Source: Hymenobacter aranciens (GTDB taxonomy: Bacteria > Bacteroidota > Bacteroidia > Cytophagales > Hymenobacteraceae). From it: a DNA stretch of 64,000 nucleotides. This document shows, piece by piece, positions 62,615 to 64,000 of this stretch; the stretch's first letter is position 1, and each line of letters begins with the position of its first letter. The stretch spans positions 1 to 64,000 of the forward strand of contig NZ_JAUQSY010000006.1 in NCBI RefSeq assembly GCF_030580865.1, in the 5' to 3' direction. The translations under genes were made by a program, and so were the position numbers. The notes beneath the pieces are model-generated. The model was given only the letters and a program-made list of their open reading frames with translations, was not told the origin of the DNA and did no database searches.

Positions 62615-64000
62615 ATGACTGCTTCCGAAACCTGGCAACCTACGATGCCGCGCATGCCCCGCTGGCAGGTGATTGCTCTTGCAGTGTTGGCCCAGTTGCT
62701 CCTATTGGCCTCTACATTCAACAGGCTGCTATTTCATCCCGGTGATTACATAATTGTGGACCATTATGACGGTGTGAAGAGCTACTTCTCCATTGCCTCA
62801 TTTTTGCAGCAGCCGCTGGGCGATGGCATGCTGTTGCACGGTCATAATTACCCATTTGGCGAATACATGTACTACACCGATAGTACCCCACTGGTGGTGG
62901 CCCCCTTGCACTGGTTAGTGCAAACTGTGCCGGCGCTGGCGCCATATGGCCTCTACATCTACGACTTATTCGTTCTTTCGAGCATCGTTATCAGTTCGGC
63001 GCTGCTGGTGCTGATACTGCGGCGGCTGGCCGTACCCACTGCCCTGACGCTGCTATTGGCTGTGGCTCTACCGTGGTTGGGACCGCAGACCGTACGCCTC
63101 AACGTCGGGCACATGAGCTTGGCCTACACTCCAGCCATTCTGTTTGGCATTTTGGCCTTGCAAAAGCTGTATGACGCCTGGCGCGCAGATGCTGCATTAT
63201 GGAAACCATTCAGCTTATTGTTGTTCGGTATTGTCGTCACTTCATGGCTGCACTTCTATTACCTGCCATTGCTAGGAGGCTCCCTGGCCTTCTTTGCAAT
63301 AGTACTGCTGGCTGAGCGCCCACTACGACGGCGCTGGCGGGAACTGATAGTATGCACGGGGGTCACCCTGCTTAGCTCACTGGTGCTGACTGCGGGCCTA
63401 CTCATGCTGCTCGACCCGCTTCAAGGACAGCGCGAGACACGCAGTGGCGGTTATGATTGGATAGAATGGAAATTCCAGTTCGGAGCCTTGTTTCAAGGCT
63501 ATGTGTTCACTAAAATTCGCTTTCCATTTGAGCGCACCGCTGTAGCGCCTTACGAGTCAGCGGCATACCTGACTGGTTTTGTGTTATTTGGCCTACTAGT
63601 AGTGGCTGTGTTGCTGGCAGTGCGGCGCCTGCCAGCGGGCGCCCGCCTGCCTCGTCTGGCGGCCGACGACAATGCCCGCTTCCTGCTTTATCTGCTCCTT
63701 GCCAGTTTGCCATTGGCATTCATTGCGCTGGGTGAGAATATAGAGCTGGATGGCGGAGCGTATGTGATTCATAATTACCTGAATGTATTTCGCTGGCTGC
63801 ACAAGGTTACCGACCGGGTAACCCAGTTTCGGGCACTTGGCCGCTTTATCTGGCCGTTCTGGTGGGCGGTAGTGCTGGGCTTTAGCTGGTATGTGGCGCG
63901 CTGGTGGCGTCTGGGGGGCTTGCGCTGGGTACTGCTGGCGCTGTGCGTCATCCTGGTAGTAGACACCCTCAATGCCAGGCATTTTTATCATACTGTACCT
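62615..64000 (+). CDS. multi-spanning membrane protein, possibly GT-C glycosyltransferase, cut by window edge
   Basis: The frame is open for 462 codons from ATG 62615 to the window end, so the C-terminus is missing. After a short cytoplasmic start (MTASETWQPTMPRMPRWQVI) there are at least eight hydrophobic helices (IALAVLAQLLLLASTF, IVISSALLVLILRRL, LTLLLAVALPWLGP, SLLLFGIVVTSWLHFYYLPLLG, LVLTAGLLMLL, GFVLFGLLVVAVLLAV). The first outer loop (HPGDYIIVDHYDGVKSYFSI, HNYPFGEYMYYTD) carries acidic residues, as in GT-C enzymes that use polyprenyl-phosphate sugars. The GT-C assignment is an inference from topology. Confidence 0.75.
   Translation, partial: MTASETWQPTMPRMPRWQVIALAVLAQLLLLASTFNRLLFHPGDYIIVDHYDGVKSYFSIASFLQQPLGDGMLLHGHNYPFGEYMYYTDSTPLVVAPLHWLVQTVPALAPYGLYIYDLFVLSSIVISSALLVLILRRLAVPTALTLLLAVALPWLGPQTVRLNVGHMSLAYTPAILFGILALQKLYDAWRADAALWKPFSLLLFGIVVTSWLHFYYLPLLGGSLAFFAIVLLAERPLRRRWRELIVCTGVTLLSSLVLTAGLLMLLDPLQGQRETRSGGYDWIEWKFQFGALFQGYVFTKIRFPFERTAVAPYESAAYLTGFVLFGLLVVAVLLAVRRLPAGARLPRLAADDNARFLLYLLLASLPLAFIALGENIELDGGAYVIHNYLNVFRWLHKVTDRVTQFRALGRFIWPFWWAVVLGFSWYVARWWRLGGLRWVLLALCVILVVDTLNARHFYHTVP

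Overview
The window looks like chromosome of a high-GC Bacteroidetes of the Cytophagales, most like Hymenobacter. The signs are the TAnnTTTG promoter motif (best case 62546-62574), a type IX secretion sorting domain (54743-58237), an OMP_b-brl_3 outer-membrane protein, urease genes with a fused gamma-beta subunit, LytTR regulation, and GC-rich codon use. No tRNA, rRNA, CRISPR array, transposase or phage gene was seen. Both ends cut through genes.

Layout. 1-4811: a regulatory locus with a secreted Gly-rich protein (cut by the left edge), a TPR sensor histidine kinase, a ten-unit 21-bp tandem array inside a broken small ORF, a LytTR response regulator split by one in-frame TAG, and a Uma2-type nuclease gene also split by one TAG. 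Two copies of a 31-bp LytTR-like site flank the kinase gene. 4905-11204: six genes for nucleotide-sugar synthesis, covering an acetyltransferase, UDP-HexNAc dehydrogenase, galE, rfbB, a WbpP/TviC-like epimerase and rfbA. 11359-14563: a cNMP-domain histidine kinase and a REC-thioredoxin-reductase-like fusion lacking the redox cysteines. 14650-23652: radA, a thioredoxin-fold protein, a radical SAM/SPASM protein, a lipoprotein, a hydrolase and unknown genes. 23994-26549: an unknown gene, then an AT-rich two-gene module of an OLD/RecF-like ATPase and a small partner with a degenerate PD-(D/E)xK-like motif. This pair is the best candidate for an undescribed system, probably defence-like. 26524-33657: ureD on the plus strand, and ureH, ureAB, ureC, ureF and ureG on the minus strand, interrupted by a DUF2971 gene and a frameshifted DUF559 endonuclease gene. 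33854-42522: gltB, gltD, a DUF3850 protein and dxs. 42769-54548: outer-membrane, envelope and housekeeping genes, including cysS. 54743-64000: a type IX secreted protein, arfB, a FabH-like synthase, a hydrolase, an aldehyde dehydrogenase coupled to a frameshifted membrane protein, and a multi-spanning membrane protein cut by the right edge.

A strong general pattern is that many intergenic gaps hold long, near-perfect inverted repeats from several families. In at least four places the repeat arm contains the stop codon of the neighbouring gene. Four genes are interrupted (two by TAG, two by single-base frameshifts). From sequence alone I cannot tell natural decay from sequencing error for these.
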